A DNA stretch of 64,000 nucleotides from Aestuariivivens sediminis (GTDB lineage: Bacteria > Bacteroidota > Bacteroidia > Flavobacteriales > Flavobacteriaceae): NCBI RefSeq assembly GCF_022662105.1, contig NZ_JAKMCP010000001.1:372001-436000 (forward strand). The letters run 5' to 3'. Position 1 is the first letter of the stretch. The number at the start of each line of letters is the position of its first letter. Positions 9,873-19,628 of the stretch are shown here, in pieces. A program made the translations under genes and the position numbers. The notes under the pieces were generated by a model. The model worked only from the letters and a program-made list of their open reading frames with translations, was not told where the DNA came from and made no database searches.

Positions 9873-12800
9873 ATGAAAGCATGTCGGATATTAGCAATAA
9901 TCTGCTTTTTATTTTGTGTGAATTTTAATATCAACGCACAAAGCAGAAGATTTCATCATATTACTTCTAAGGATGGACTTTCCCAAAGTGAGGTTTACTG
10001 TTTTTTAAAAGACAGCAGAGGTTTCATGTGGTTTGGTACCGTTGATGGGCTTAATCGTTTTGACGGATACAATATTAAAATATTCAATACGGACAGAAAT
10101 AATCCAAATGCATTAACAAATAATACAGTTCGTAGTCTCGTTGAAGACAAGTTGGGGAGAATATGGATCGGTACTGACGATGGGCTAAACATGTATGACC
10201 CTAATACAGAATCCATTCACCAAATAATTCCCGTTTCTGTTTCAAGCCAGAAGTTAAATATTAGTACGCTTTTAGAATATGAGAATTTTTTATTTCTCGG
10301 TACTGGTCATGGCTTATATAGGATTCAACTTGTTGAAGACTTAACCAAGCTTAATCAAAACAAGTTACAACCTATAAGTTTTGATTTTGATACAGAAGGA
10401 TCCTATGTCAATATTATCAATTTAAAGGAGTGCAGTCTTGGTGGCATTTGGATGCAGACCAGTGGTTTGGTGCGACAGATTATTGTAGAACCCCACAGTG
10501 ACAGGGCTATAACCATCGAAAGTCCGATTTTGGATTTTTCGTATAATTTTTTTGATCTGGCCGAAGACGCTTCGAATAACCTTTGGGTTACAAGCAACGG
10601 TAATGGTTTAATAAGATATAATTTAATTACCAAAGAATTGACGACTTATAATTCATCAGTATCAAAATTTGGTCTGTCGTCCCTAAAATGTTCAAGTATT
10701 ACTAGAGATGCGAAAGGCAATATATGGGTTGGCACCCTGGATAATGGTATTAATCTCATTAAATCTGATCAGTTAAACAGCAATCAAATAAAGTTCGAGC
10801 ATATTCAACACAATCCTTACCGGCCAGCGAGTTTAAATTCCAACCTTGTTCGTACACTTTACGTTTCCAGAGACGATATCTTATGGGTTGGTACCATTGG
10901 AGCCGGAGTCAATTATTTTGATTCAGAACAAAAAGTTTTCAACCATTTGAAAATAAACACTTCAACAGGTAATGGTTCAAATTTCATCCGAGCCGTTTAT
11001 TTAACTTCCCCTAAAGAAATATGGGCTGGGGTACATAGCAATGGACTGTATCAAATTAACCGTGAAGATCATACTGTAATTAAATTGGGATTGCGCAATA
11101 TGACCGTGTTCTATATTGCACCTTACAAGAACAATCAATATTTCATTTGCTCGGATCAAGGTTTATATTTGGTTGAAAAGCACTCAGATAAGATTACTAT
11201 TCTTAGTAATGTAAAAACATTTGCTACATTTTATATAGTCAAGGGTAGAGATAATATATTTTGGTTAGCTTCGTTTCAAGGTTTATTTCGCTTTACAATT
11301 GTTAATAATGAAATTAAAGTAGATAAAAGTTATCCCTTAAAGACTTCTGAAACCGCCTCTCCACAAAACTGTAGGGTCCTTTATTATAATGATAATACAA
11401 ACGAATTGTTGGTAGGCACGGAGGGCGGGGGGCTCCATATACTAGCGCTCAATGAACAGCAAGAAGTTGTACTTAATAAAAAATATAAAAGTAACCTGAC
11501 GGAAGGATCAATCAGCAACAATTACGTAAGATCTATTATTAAAGACAGCCAGGGAAATTTTTGGATAGGAACCTATGAAGGATTAAATAAGATTTTAAAT
11601 TATACTTCTACTTCAGAAGATATTTCATTCAAGTGTTACGCAAAGAATGATGGCTTACCGAACAATATGATCCATTCAATTATTGAAGATAATGAGCAAT
11701 GTTTGTGGATTGGAACTAATAATGGCCTTTCTAAATTTATTCCTTCTCGCAATCGCTTTCAAAATTATTTTGAAAGTGATGGTATTCAGAGCAATGAATT
11801 TTCAGAGCATGCTGTTTACAAGACTGATGACGGGGAAATTATTATAGGTGGAATTAACGGTATTACAACCTTTTACCCAAACGAGATAACAAAAAGCACA
11901 AGAAGACCACAAACCACTGTTACCGACTTCTACATAGATGACGAACGCGTAAAACCAAATCAGAAGATTGGAAAAAACACCCCTTTAAAAAAAGGAATTG
12001 CTATTGCCGATACCATATTTTTGCTTCCGAATCAAAATAATATTGGATTTGATTTTTCATCCATGTTATATCCTAATGTCGACAAAATAAAATACGCCTT
12101 CATGTTAGAAGGCTTTGATAAAACCTGGCAATATACCGATGAGACTACAAAATATGCCAATTACACCAATCTAGACCATGGAAAATATACCTTTAAAGTA
12201 AAATCCACTAATGGTGACGGTATGTGGGAAGAGAATGCCAAAGCGCTATTTGTTCATATTAAAACACCTTTCAAATATTCTTGGTACGCCATAGTGCTAT
12301 ATGTAGTTGTAATTATTTTAATACTCGTATACTTCTCTTACTTCTCCATAATAAGATACACCACTAAAAATAAGTTATTGTTAGAGCAGGAGCACAATCA
12401 AAAAGTTCAGTCTCTAAATAAATTAAGAACCCAATTCTTTATTAACATATCGCATGACCTAAGAACACCCTTAACTTTAATTCGAGGGCCTCTTGAAAGT
12501 ATACTTAAAGAGGAAAACCTAAGTAATGACATTCAGGATAAATTATTGTTGATAAAAAGAAATGTGAAAAGGCTCAATTACCTAATTGAACAATTATTGG
12601 ATGTAAGACGGGCAGAAAAAGGGAAATTAGTTGCACAAATTCAAGAGCAAGACATCGTTGGGTTTACTAAAAAGGAAATAGCCCACTTTACTTATGCGAT
12701 TGACAAAAAGAGATTAAAATATAGCATTGTTAGTCCGTCGAGTAAGTTGGTTATTGGTTTTGATTCTGGCATGTTATCAAAGATTTACTTTAATCTTATT

Positions 12801-14006
12801 TCAAATGCTTTGAAGTACACCGAAAGCGGAGAAATAAAAATTTTAATTGAAGAGGTAAGAAAGGACGATTATAAAATACTTGAAGAATCCAATTTTATGT
12901 CCTTCGTAAAGGTCGAGGTTCGCGATACAGGTAAGGGGATTCCACAAGAAAAATTATTAAAGGTTTTTAATCGTTTTTATCAGGAAGACACAGCGTATGG
13001 CAAGGGTTATGGCATAGGTCTATCACATACCCTTCAGCTTGTTGAAGCCCACAATGGGTATATTGAAGCTGAAAGCGAATTAAATGAAGGAACAACCATT
13101 CGGTTTTTTATTCCATACGCGAATTATCCTGTTGTTGAGAACACAGGACGTGTAGCAAGTGAAGATGATATATATAGACAAGATGATACTGAAGTTGTTC
13201 ATAAAAACCCCGAGCCAATTAAAAATGGAGCCAAGACGATTCTCATCGTTGAGGATAATGCAGATATGAGGGCTTACATAAAATACGAGCTAATAAAAGA
13301 ATATAATGTGTTAGAAGCGGAGGATGGAATTAAGGGCGTTGAAATAGCAGAAAATTATGATCTAGACCTTATTGTTAGTGACGTGATGATGCCAAATATG
13401 GATGGAATGACCTTTTGCCACCACATTAAAACTAATCTTGAAACAAGCCATATTCCAATAATTCTATTAACAGCAAAAACAGATAAACAGTCTAAATATA
13501 AAGGCATTGAGACCGGTGCAGACGATTATATCCCCAAACCTTTTGAAATGGAATATTTGGTTCTGAGAATAAAAAACTTACTTCAGTCCAGAGAACAACT
13601 AAGAAAAATATTTCAAACCAGAGGTACTTTGCTGGAACCTTCATCTGTTACCGTTAACTCTATTGATGAGAAATTTTTAGCGGATTTGATGCAAGCTATA
13701 GAGGCAGGCATCCCAGATTCAGAATTCAATGTAAGTTCATTGGAGAGCAGTTTGGGTATGAGCCATTCTAATTTCTATAGAAAGGTAAAAAGCTTAACAG
13801 GCCAGTCCGGCAAAGACATCCTGAACGAAATGAGAATGAGCAGGGCCAAGCAAATTCTTATGGAAAATAGTGAGGTAAGAATCGATGAAGTTGCTTATAC
13901 GGTAGGATTTACTAATCCCAAATATTTTGGAAAAAGTTTTAAAGAGCAATTTGGTATTTCTCCGACAGAGATGAAAAGAAAGAAAACACACCATGATAAT
14001 TCATAA
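9873..14006 (+). CDS. Hybrid two-component system regulator (HTCS) of PUL 1
   Basis: The 1377-residue protein has all parts of an HTCS in one chain. After a signal peptide (1-22) come periplasmic Reg_prop beta-propeller repeats (about 25-690; recurring motifs such as GFMWFGTVDGLNRFD and GRIWIGTDDGLN), a Y_Y_Y domain (about 710-790) and one membrane helix (about 805-830). Then a histidine kinase with phospho-acceptor His861 in NISHDLRTP, an ATPase domain (NALKYT about 977, DTGKGIP about 1017), a receiver with Asp1170 in VSDVMMPNMDG, and a C-terminal AraC-type HTH (about 1285-1375). HTCS sense an oligosaccharide in the periplasm and switch on the adjacent PUL. It is divergent from the PUL 1 SusC, its likely target. 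Confidence 0.96.
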   Translation: MKACRILAIICFLFCVNFNINAQSRRFHHITSKDGLSQSEVYCFLKDSRGFMWFGTVDGLNRFDGYNIKIFNTDRNNPNALTNNTVRSLVEDKLGRIWIGTDDGLNMYDPNTESIHQIIPVSVSSQKLNISTLLEYENFLFLGTGHGLYRIQLVEDLTKLNQNKLQPISFDFDTEGSYVNIINLKECSLGGIWMQTSGLVRQIIVEPHSDRAITIESPILDFSYNFFDLAEDASNNLWVTSNGNGLIRYNLITKELTTYNSSVSKFGLSSLKCSSITRDAKGNIWVGTLDNGINLIKSDQLNSNQIKFEHIQHNPYRPASLNSNLVRTLYVSRDDILWVGTIGAGVNYFDSEQKVFNHLKINTSTGNGSNFIRAVYLTSPKEIWAGVHSNGLYQINREDHTVIKLGLRNMTVFYIAPYKNNQYFICSDQGLYLVEKHSDKITILSNVKTFATFYIVKGRDNIFWLASFQGLFRFTIVNNEIKVDKSYPLKTSETASPQNCRVLYYNDNTNELLVGTEGGGLHILALNEQQEVVLNKKYKSNLTEGSISNNYVRSIIKDSQGNFWIGTYEGLNKILNYTSTSEDISFKCYAKNDGLPNNMIHSIIEDNEQCLWIGTNNGLSKFIPSRNRFQNYFESDGIQSNEFSEHAVYKTDDGEIIIGGINGITTFYPNEITKSTRRPQTTVTDFYIDDERVKPNQKIGKNTPLKKGIAIADTIFLLPNQNNIGFDFSSMLYPNVDKIKYAFMLEGFDKTWQYTDETTKYANYTNLDHGKYTFKVKSTNGDGMWEENAKALFVHIKTPFKYSWYAIVLYVVVIILILVYFSYFSIIRYTTKNKLLLEQEHNQKVQSLNKLRTQFFINISHDLRTPLTLIRGPLESILKEENLSNDIQDKLLLIKRNVKRLNYLIEQLLDVRRAEKGKLVAQIQEQDIVGFTKKEIAHFTYAIDKKRLKYSIVSPSSKLVIGFDSGMLSKIYFNLISNALKYTESGEIKILIEEVRKDDYKILEESNFMSFVKVEVRDTGKGIPQEKLLKVFNRFYQEDTAYGKGYGIGLSHTLQLVEAHNGYIEAESELNEGTTIRFFIPYANYPVVENTGRVASEDDIYRQDDTEVVHKNPEPIKNGAKTILIVEDNADMRAYIKYELIKEYNVLEAEDGIKGVEIAENYDLDLIVSDVMMPNMDGMTFCHHIKTNLETSHIPIILLTAKTDKQSKYKGIETGADDYIPKPFEMEYLVLRIKNLLQSREQLRKIFQTRGTLLEPSSVTVNSIDEKFLADLMQAIEAGIPDSEFNVSSLESSLGMSHSNFYRKVKSLTGQSGKDILNEMRMSRAKQILMENSEVRIDEVAYTVGFTNPKYFGKSFKEQFGISPTEMKRKKTHHDNS

Positions 14007-14169
14007 TATTTAAAAATAATATTGAATCTTCTAAAAAATCAAATACACATAGCTTATCTGAAGTGAATCATAATTTAATTTAGGACATTATATAGTAATT
14101 TAAATGGATTTAAAGCGTGTTAAATTGGAATCTCATATTACTTTAAAACTGTATTGAATGAAAAAAGAC

Positions 14170-15582
14170 TCAACTCCTTTTTTGAAAACGTTTACTAAAT
14201 ACTAAAAATAGGATCCCACATAACAGCCAAGCCGGAAGGGTAACGAAAGATAAGAACACCTCAAATTTTATGGAAATAAAATAAAAAATCCCAAAACTCA
14301 CGGCCCACGCCCAAAACACCGATTTGTTGAAAGAAAGATTCGCCACCTCAGCATAGTTCTTAATGATACCAACTCTTTTGTGGTAAAAATGTTCAAATAC
14401 AATGACAGCACCAAAAGGGGCCAAAATAAATCCATACAAAGCAACAAATCCTAATAACTTCATGGCAAAAGCCGGAAATAACCCTGCTATGGTCGCTATC
14501 GTTCCTGCAAGTAGGGTCACTTTAAAGGTAGACAGTTTGGGTAAAATGGCCTGAAACGCCAATCCTGCCCGATAAATGGTTGGATTTGCGGTGGTCCATC
14601 CGGCCAAGACTACAGCAATAATTCCAAATATTCCAATGGCATTATGGGCCAAAGGTCCTGGTGCCACCGGTGGCGCTTCGCCATTATTCAAAAAAGCTTG
14701 AGCTTCAGGAGACTTTAAATAAACGGCATATAATAGTGCTGCAGCTATCCAGGCCATATAATGCCCGACATACATTCCTGCCGCCGTAGTCCAACCCGAA
14801 TGGGCTTCTTTCGCATATCTGAACACGGATAAATCGGACATCCCCACATGCATGGCGGCATTCGCAAACCATGACCAGATAACCACATGCCAGAATGTGA
14901 ATTTTATTTGTCCGGGAAAGGGGTCTGATCCTTCACCCCAAATCTTCCAAAATTCCGCAAAACTCGAAACCCCCAATTGATCCAGAGCAACAACCCCGCA
15001 AGCTATAAAAGCGACAACAATAACGGGCGACATCCAGTTTGCCGCCTTCGATACGGTATCATACCCTTTGGCAGCGATGATGGATATCAGCGCCCCAATG
15101 AGTATAACGATAACAATCCAAGTGGTTCCATTGGGCAATGTATCTGTGAGTTTTGGCATGGGCATATCAAATGGGATACCCACCGCCGTAGCAGAAACCG
15201 TAATCATGGCACCTGCTAAAAAGCAAAATAAAACCCCATTGGCTAAATTATAGCCGGTTACCAAAGTTTTACCACATATTTTTTCCAACTGATAGTATAA
15301 AGTCAGTCTGTTTTTTACCGCGATTTCTGCAGTTAGAAAACGCCAGCTCAAAACCGCCAGTAAATTTCCGAGAAGTAACCCAACAATTAAATCGAAGGCA
15401 CTAACACCTGCTGTTAAAAATAAGGGGCCGATCATAAATTCTGTTCCGGCTGCATGTTCTCCGGCATACATGCCTATAAAGCTCTTCCATCCCTTTAATC
15501 TTGATTGTGGCACCGGTGTTCTTTCAAATTCTCCTCCGGTCAGGTGTTCCAGCATTTCTTCTTCTTGGTGATATTGACTCAT
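14170..15582 (-). CDS. NCS1/purine-cytosine-permease-like transporter, candidate L-rhamnose (or lactate) permease
   Basis: A 470-residue integral membrane protein with about 12 hydrophobic segments and an N-terminal region (SFIGMYAGEHAAGTEFMIGPLF) like that of cytosine/purine permeases of the NCS1 group. It is the last gene of the rhamnose operon, 20 bases after the dehydrogenase gene. No other sugar importer for the inner membrane is encoded in this operon. From that context I infer that it imports L-rhamnose or moves L-lactate, rather than a nucleobase. This is not shown by any motif. Confidence 0.75.
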   Translation of the reverse strand: MSQYHQEEEMLEHLTGGEFERTPVPQSRLKGWKSFIGMYAGEHAAGTEFMIGPLFLTAGVSAFDLIVGLLLGNLLAVLSWRFLTAEIAVKNRLTLYYQLEKICGKTLVTGYNLANGVLFCFLAGAMITVSATAVGIPFDMPMPKLTDTLPNGTTWIVIVILIGALISIIAAKGYDTVSKAANWMSPVIVVAFIACGVVALDQLGVSSFAEFWKIWGEGSDPFPGQIKFTFWHVVIWSWFANAAMHVGMSDLSVFRYAKEAHSGWTTAAGMYVGHYMAWIAAALLYAVYLKSPEAQAFLNNGEAPPVAPGPLAHNAIGIFGIIAVVLAGWTTANPTIYRAGLAFQAILPKLSTFKVTLLAGTIATIAGLFPAFAMKLLGFVALYGFILAPFGAVIVFEHFYHKRVGIIKNYAEVANLSFNKSVFWAWAVSFGIFYFISIKFEVFLSFVTLPAWLLCGILFLVFSKRFQKRS

Positions 15583-15602
15583 GCTTTTGTTTGGTTTTTA
15601 AA

Positions 15603-16751
15603 TTATTTTATTAAATGTTTGGGGAAGTCAGTCGTCTTTTCACAACACAGTTGCTCCATCACTTGCTGTAATTCTGTTTTCAACAGAGAAATGGTATGGT
15701 GCCCTCCTCTTTTCCCAAGTGCCGATACACCATACATGAATGAGCGCCCCATAAAGGTGAATTTGGCGCCACTGGCCATGGCCCTGGCCACATCGGGACC
15801 GGATCGCAGACCACTATCCATCATCACTTCTATACGATCTCCATAGGTCCTGGCAATAGTGACTAATGGCTTTATGGTCGATTCTCCCGCATCCAGCTGA
15901 CGCCCCCCATGGTTCGAAACTATAATCCCGTCTATACCGAGTCGAATGGCCTCTTCCGTGTCGTACTCCGAAGTCACACCCTTAAGCACCAACTTACCTT
16001 TCCACATATCGCGAATGGGCTTTATCTTTTCCTCATACAACCGACCGCTAAAGGTGGCATCCATAAACTTACCCAACTGTTTAAGATCCAGTCCCTTAGG
16101 CATATAAGGCTTTAAGGTTTCAAAACCAGGTTGTCCATGTTTTAAGGTTTGCAAGGCCCAATGGGGACGTCCGAATACCTGAAGAATATTGCTTAAGGTC
16201 ATTTTTGGTGGCATGGCTAAACCATTTCTAATATCCCTGGGTCGAAACCCAAAGGTTGGTACATCACACAATATCACTAGCACAGGACAACCTGCGGCCT
16301 CTGCGCGTTTAATGATATCATCCCGTAATCGGTCTTCGGTGGGATGGTATAACTGAAACCAGGATTTCCCCTCGGTGAGTTCAGCGGCTCTTTCAATACT
16401 GGTGGTGGTTACTGTGCTTAAAATAAAAGGAATATTATGCTCAAAAGCGGCCTTGGCCAATATTTCAGCAGAATTGGGCCACATTAATCCCTGAAGCCCT
16501 ACCGGTGCGATCCCGAATGGGGCATCATAGTCCATACCAAACAATGTGGTCTTTAAAGAGGATCCATGATGTTCCTTAAGATAGGTCGGTTTTAATTGAA
16601 CTTCTCTTAGCTCTGTTGTGTTTCTTTTGATATTCACATCCTCATTGCAGCCGCCATCCAAGTATTCAAAGGCAAACTTTGGAATTTTCTTTCTTGCCTT
16701 GGTACGCAAATCTTCAACAGATGGATATCGGGTATCAAAAGGTATGGTCAT
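15603..16751 (-). CDS. lldD: FMN-dependent alpha-hydroxy-acid dehydrogenase, probable L-lactate dehydrogenase
   Basis: The 382-residue protein matches the FMN-dependent L-2-hydroxyacid dehydrogenase/oxidase family from end to end. It starts with the pattern SVEDLRTKARKKIPKFAFEYL, binds FMN through FGIAPVGLQGL and the lysine in LVLKGV, and has the catalytic His in IVSNHGGRQLD. The C-terminal phosphate-binding part is MMDSGLRSGPDV and FMGRSFMYG. In the rhamnose pathway the RhaEW fusion yields L-lactate, and this enzyme would oxidise it to pyruvate. Its start is two bases after the stop of a 40-residue ORF (16754-16876), indicating translational coupling. Other hydroxy acids are possible substrates. 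Confidence 0.88.
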   Translation of the reverse strand: MTIPFDTRYPSVEDLRTKARKKIPKFAFEYLDGGCNEDVNIKRNTTELREVQLKPTYLKEHHGSSLKTTLFGMDYDAPFGIAPVGLQGLMWPNSAEILAKAAFEHNIPFILSTVTTTSIERAAELTEGKSWFQLYHPTEDRLRDDIIKRAEAAGCPVLVILCDVPTFGFRPRDIRNGLAMPPKMTLSNILQVFGRPHWALQTLKHGQPGFETLKPYMPKGLDLKQLGKFMDATFSGRLYEEKIKPIRDMWKGKLVLKGVTSEYDTEEAIRLGIDGIIVSNHGGRQLDAGESTIKPLVTIARTYGDRIEVMMDSGLRSGPDVARAMASGAKFTFMGRSFMYGVSALGKRGGHHTISLLKTELQQVMEQLCCEKTTDFPKHLIK

Positions 16752-16753
16752 AA

Positions 16754-16876
16754 CTACAATTTAAATTTTTGTCTGAGTGCTTTAACCTGACAGGGATGAA
16801 TTGTAACCATGTCACCTAAGGAATGACCCAAAACATTGGATTTGGAAATAAAGACCTTATTGGTAATTAATTTCAT
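16754..16876 (-). CDS. Small 40-residue protein inside the rhamnose operon
   Basis: A 40-codon frame on the minus strand starts MKLITNKVFISK and ends LRQKFKL. It lies exactly between two operon genes: its ATG overlaps the rhamnulokinase TGA as ATGA (16876-16873), and its TAG is followed by TT and the ATG of the dehydrogenase. Such tight packing on both sides suggests that it is really translated. The product is basic, has one Cys (residue 29) and two His, and has neither a signal peptide nor a membrane helix. I do not recognise it. It could be a regulator of the neighbouring enzymes, or a coupling peptide that only carries ribosomes across the gap. Confidence 0.55.
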   Translation of the reverse strand: MKLITNKVFISKSNVLGHSLGDMVTIHPCQVKALRQKFKL

Positions 16877-18252
16877 AAAACTTTAACTATAAAAGGCACA
16901 TGTTTTTTAAGTGCGTAATTTTCCTTAAGAAATTTTGAATTAAGTTTAGTATCTGATATGGCCATGGCAGCCCCTAACGCTGAGCCTAATGAAGCGTTGG
17001 TTGTACTTAATCGTTTATCTCTGAAATAATGAGATAACAGTTTTATGTAGATATCATTATCACTAAATCCTCCATCAATATATATATGGGCGATATTATT
17101 ATCTCCTAAGGCTTCTTTAATGCATTTCACCTGAAGCAAAACCAATTCAATCATTAATTGATGATAAGCATGCTCATATTTATCATAGGAAAAATAGGTT
17201 TTGGCGGGCATATTATTATCCTCAAGGCTATCCCATTTAAAACAATATTCGAAATCCTGGATTAATTCAAAATAAATATCATAATCAAATTTTATGGAGC
17301 GATGGTAGCTGTCCTTTACCCCAAAATGTTTATCCAATTTAGCTACTTGTATCTTGTATTCATTACCGAGAAATAGTCTTGTGGCTTTAACAGGCTTTCC
17401 ACTAATCCTCATATAGTTAATCGTATCTTTATGGTCTTTGTTCGATGGAAGGGCGTTTTCTATAAAAGGATTAAAAACAATGCTCCATGTTCCGGTAGAA
17501 ACCAATATGAATTTTTTCTTAATACTTCGAACGTATGGTAAAAGTGCGGCAGAACTGTCATGAATACCCACACCAATTCTAATGCGTTTACCATTGTAGT
17601 TCATGTTGGTGCTAGTTTCGGCCGAAACTATTGGCGGCAAAATCTTGTTTAACTGTTCTTTATAAACCCACTCATGGTAATCCTTTTTACTGTAGTCCCA
17701 TAACGCGGTATGACAGCCAATACTGGTATATTCAGTTAAAGGTATTCCTGTAAAAATGTAGCTTAGATACTGTGGTAAATGCAAGGCATATTTAATCCTA
17801 TGGAACACCTCAGGTTTGGTCTGCTTCAACCAATATAGTTGTATCCCGGAATTCAGCATACCTAGATCTGCGCAACCCGTAGTGCTTAAAAACTGTTCTC
17901 TAGGACCATATTTTTTAAAAAATGACGTTCTAACATGCTCAGGTAATGGTTTTGTATAGTTATATAAAGGTGTAACAGGTGTACCACTCGCATCTAAATG
18001 CACCAGGCTGGCACCATAAGTTGAAAAATTAATGGCCTTAACATTAAACTTTTTTGATTCGAGAATGCTATGAAATACGTTCTTTAGCCATTTTTGCAGT
18101 TCAGGGAGGTTTTCGGTAGGATGCCCATCTTCATCACATATTTCCTCAAATGAGATATATTCTTTATGAACCTCTTTAAAATTTTTATCAAAGAGAAAAA
18201 ACTTTTTGTTGGTTTTACCAATATCAAAGACCGCTGTTACTGTTTTCATCAT
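16873..18252 (-). CDS. rhaB: FGGY-family kinase, probable L-rhamnulokinase
   Basis: The 459-residue protein has the FGGY/actin-like kinase fold. The N-terminal phosphate loop is FDIGKTNKKFF, the middle has VGIHDSSAALLPYV, VSTGTWSIVFNPF is the ATP-binding part, and the C-terminal adenosine motif is YIDGGFSDNDIY. Between rhamnose isomerase and the hydroxyacid dehydrogenase, with RhaEW upstream, the substrate is most likely L-rhamnulose (giving rhamnulose-1-phosphate). L-fuculose is the main alternative. Its start overlaps the isomerase stop as TAATG, so the two are translationally coupled. Confidence 0.85.
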   Translation of the reverse strand: MMKTVTAVFDIGKTNKKFFLFDKNFKEVHKEYISFEEICDEDGHPTENLPELQKWLKNVFHSILESKKFNVKAINFSTYGASLVHLDASGTPVTPLYNYTKPLPEHVRTSFFKKYGPREQFLSTTGCADLGMLNSGIQLYWLKQTKPEVFHRIKYALHLPQYLSYIFTGIPLTEYTSIGCHTALWDYSKKDYHEWVYKEQLNKILPPIVSAETSTNMNYNGKRIRIGVGIHDSSAALLPYVRSIKKKFILVSTGTWSIVFNPFIENALPSNKDHKDTINYMRISGKPVKATRLFLGNEYKIQVAKLDKHFGVKDSYHRSIKFDYDIYFELIQDFEYCFKWDSLEDNNMPAKTYFSYDKYEHAYHQLMIELVLLQVKCIKEALGDNNIAHIYIDGGFSDNDIYIKLLSHYFRDKRLSTTNASLGSALGAAMAISDTKLNSKFLKENYALKKHVPFIVKVL

Positions 18253-19532
18253 TATAAACCTGTTGCCACCGTATGTTTACCTCTCTCTTTTATTAAGTTG
18301 CCACGAACATCCAAAAAACGATAGGCATCAATTGGATTCAAGGCCCCTCCTGCACTTAAACGGGCTCTTTCTATAAGTGGTCTTACATCGGTTCGGTATG
18401 CCCCTTGCAAAATCTCCTGACATTTTACGGCATCGTTTTCCAACTGGGCGCCTTTCAGTGCTTCCTGATCCACCAAAAGGGCTTTAGCATAAGCCTCCTG
18501 GATGGCTTCCAATGATTGTATAAGGTCCTCCAGGGGATCCTTCACATTATGACTGGCATCGATCATCCATGCCAAATCCGGATTCTTAGGGTTGTTGTTC
18601 ATCCCATAAACTAATTCATTAAAGATCAAGAACAGGGCATAGGGTTTAATACTTCCAACTGTTAAATCGTCATCGCCGTATTTACTGTCATTAAAATGAA
18701 AACCACCTAACTTCCCTTTTAACATTAAAATAGATACTATTTGTTCAATGTTAGAATTAGGGAGGTGGTGTCCTAAATCAACCAGTGTATATGCCTTTTC
18801 TCCACATGCATTTGCCAACATAAACGAGGTCCCCCAATCTTGGATGACGGTACTGTAAAAATGGGGTTCATAAGGTTTATATTCTATGAGCATGCGCCAA
18901 TCATTTGGAAGCATCTTGTAGATATCCTTAAGACTGTCCTGTGTATTTTGAAAAGCCGTTTGAAAGTTATTTTGTCCCGGAAAGCACGATCCATCTGCCA
19001 ACCAAACGGTCAAACTTTTAGAACCCAATTTTTCTCCAATATGAATGACCTCAATATTATGCTGTATGGCCTGTTCTCGAACAGCTTTGCTTACATTACT
19101 CAGGGACCCGTATTTATAACTTTCCTTCGCTTTTTTCTGATCTTGAAAGGTATTAGAATTTACAGAATCAAAATTAATATTCAAAGCCTCTGCTTTCTGT
19201 TTAATCGCCTTATAATCTGATGGGATATCCCAGGGTATATGCAAGGATACGGCCCCGGCAGTCTGGGTTAACTTATGTAGTATCCCAACATCTTCCACCT
19301 TTTGCTCTAAGCTTGTGGGTTCTCCAAAATATGAGAACCTGCCAAATCGTGTCCCACCGGCCCCCAATGCCCAACTTGGAATAGCGACTTGAAAGTCTGT
19401 TAATTTTGCTATAATCTGGTCTACATCATATCCTTTTTTACGCAAATTGTTACCCAAAAAATCGAAGTTATCGTTATGATAATTTATACTTCTTTTGTTG
19501 AAATCTGCGATTTGATCTTTTTGTAATTTCAT
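18252..19532 (-). CDS. rhaI: L-rhamnose isomerase, TIM-barrel (RhaI) type
   Basis: I place the start at ATG 19532 (MKLQKDQIADFN); the longer frame to 19586 adds 18 residues without support. About 426 residues, the usual size for this type of isomerase. Features include AIPSWALGAGGTRFGRF near the N-terminus, VWLADGSCFPGQ, and the metal-site regions DLGHHLPNSNIEQ and GGFHFNDSKYGDDDL. It converts L-rhamnose to L-rhamnulose. Second gene of the operon, 96 bases after RhaEW, and overlapping the kinase start at its own stop codon. Confidence 0.88.
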   Translation of the reverse strand: MKLQKDQIADFNKRSINYHNDNFDFLGNNLRKKGYDVDQIIAKLTDFQVAIPSWALGAGGTRFGRFSYFGEPTSLEQKVEDVGILHKLTQTAGAVSLHIPWDIPSDYKAIKQKAEALNINFDSVNSNTFQDQKKAKESYKYGSLSNVSKAVREQAIQHNIEVIHIGEKLGSKSLTVWLADGSCFPGQNNFQTAFQNTQDSLKDIYKMLPNDWRMLIEYKPYEPHFYSTVIQDWGTSFMLANACGEKAYTLVDLGHHLPNSNIEQIVSILMLKGKLGGFHFNDSKYGDDDLTVGSIKPYALFLIFNELVYGMNNNPKNPDLAWMIDASHNVKDPLEDLIQSLEAIQEAYAKALLVDQEALKGAQLENDAVKCQEILQGAYRTDVRPLIERARLSAGGALNPIDAYRFLDVRGNLIKERGKHTVATGL

Positions 19533-19628
19533 TATTGATTGTGTTTTAAATAAAATAAACTCCCAAAAACCCCAATCAGAATTCATGGAAGCTTATTTCA
19601 ACTCAACTACTAACTAACTCAAATGTTA

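Noticed and set aside
9873-14006. The PUL 1 HTCS as regulator of the CAGGAT promoters
   Set aside because: The PUL 1 SusC promoter has no CAGGAT repeat, and all five sites lie around rhamnose genes, so this HTCS is an unlikely partner.
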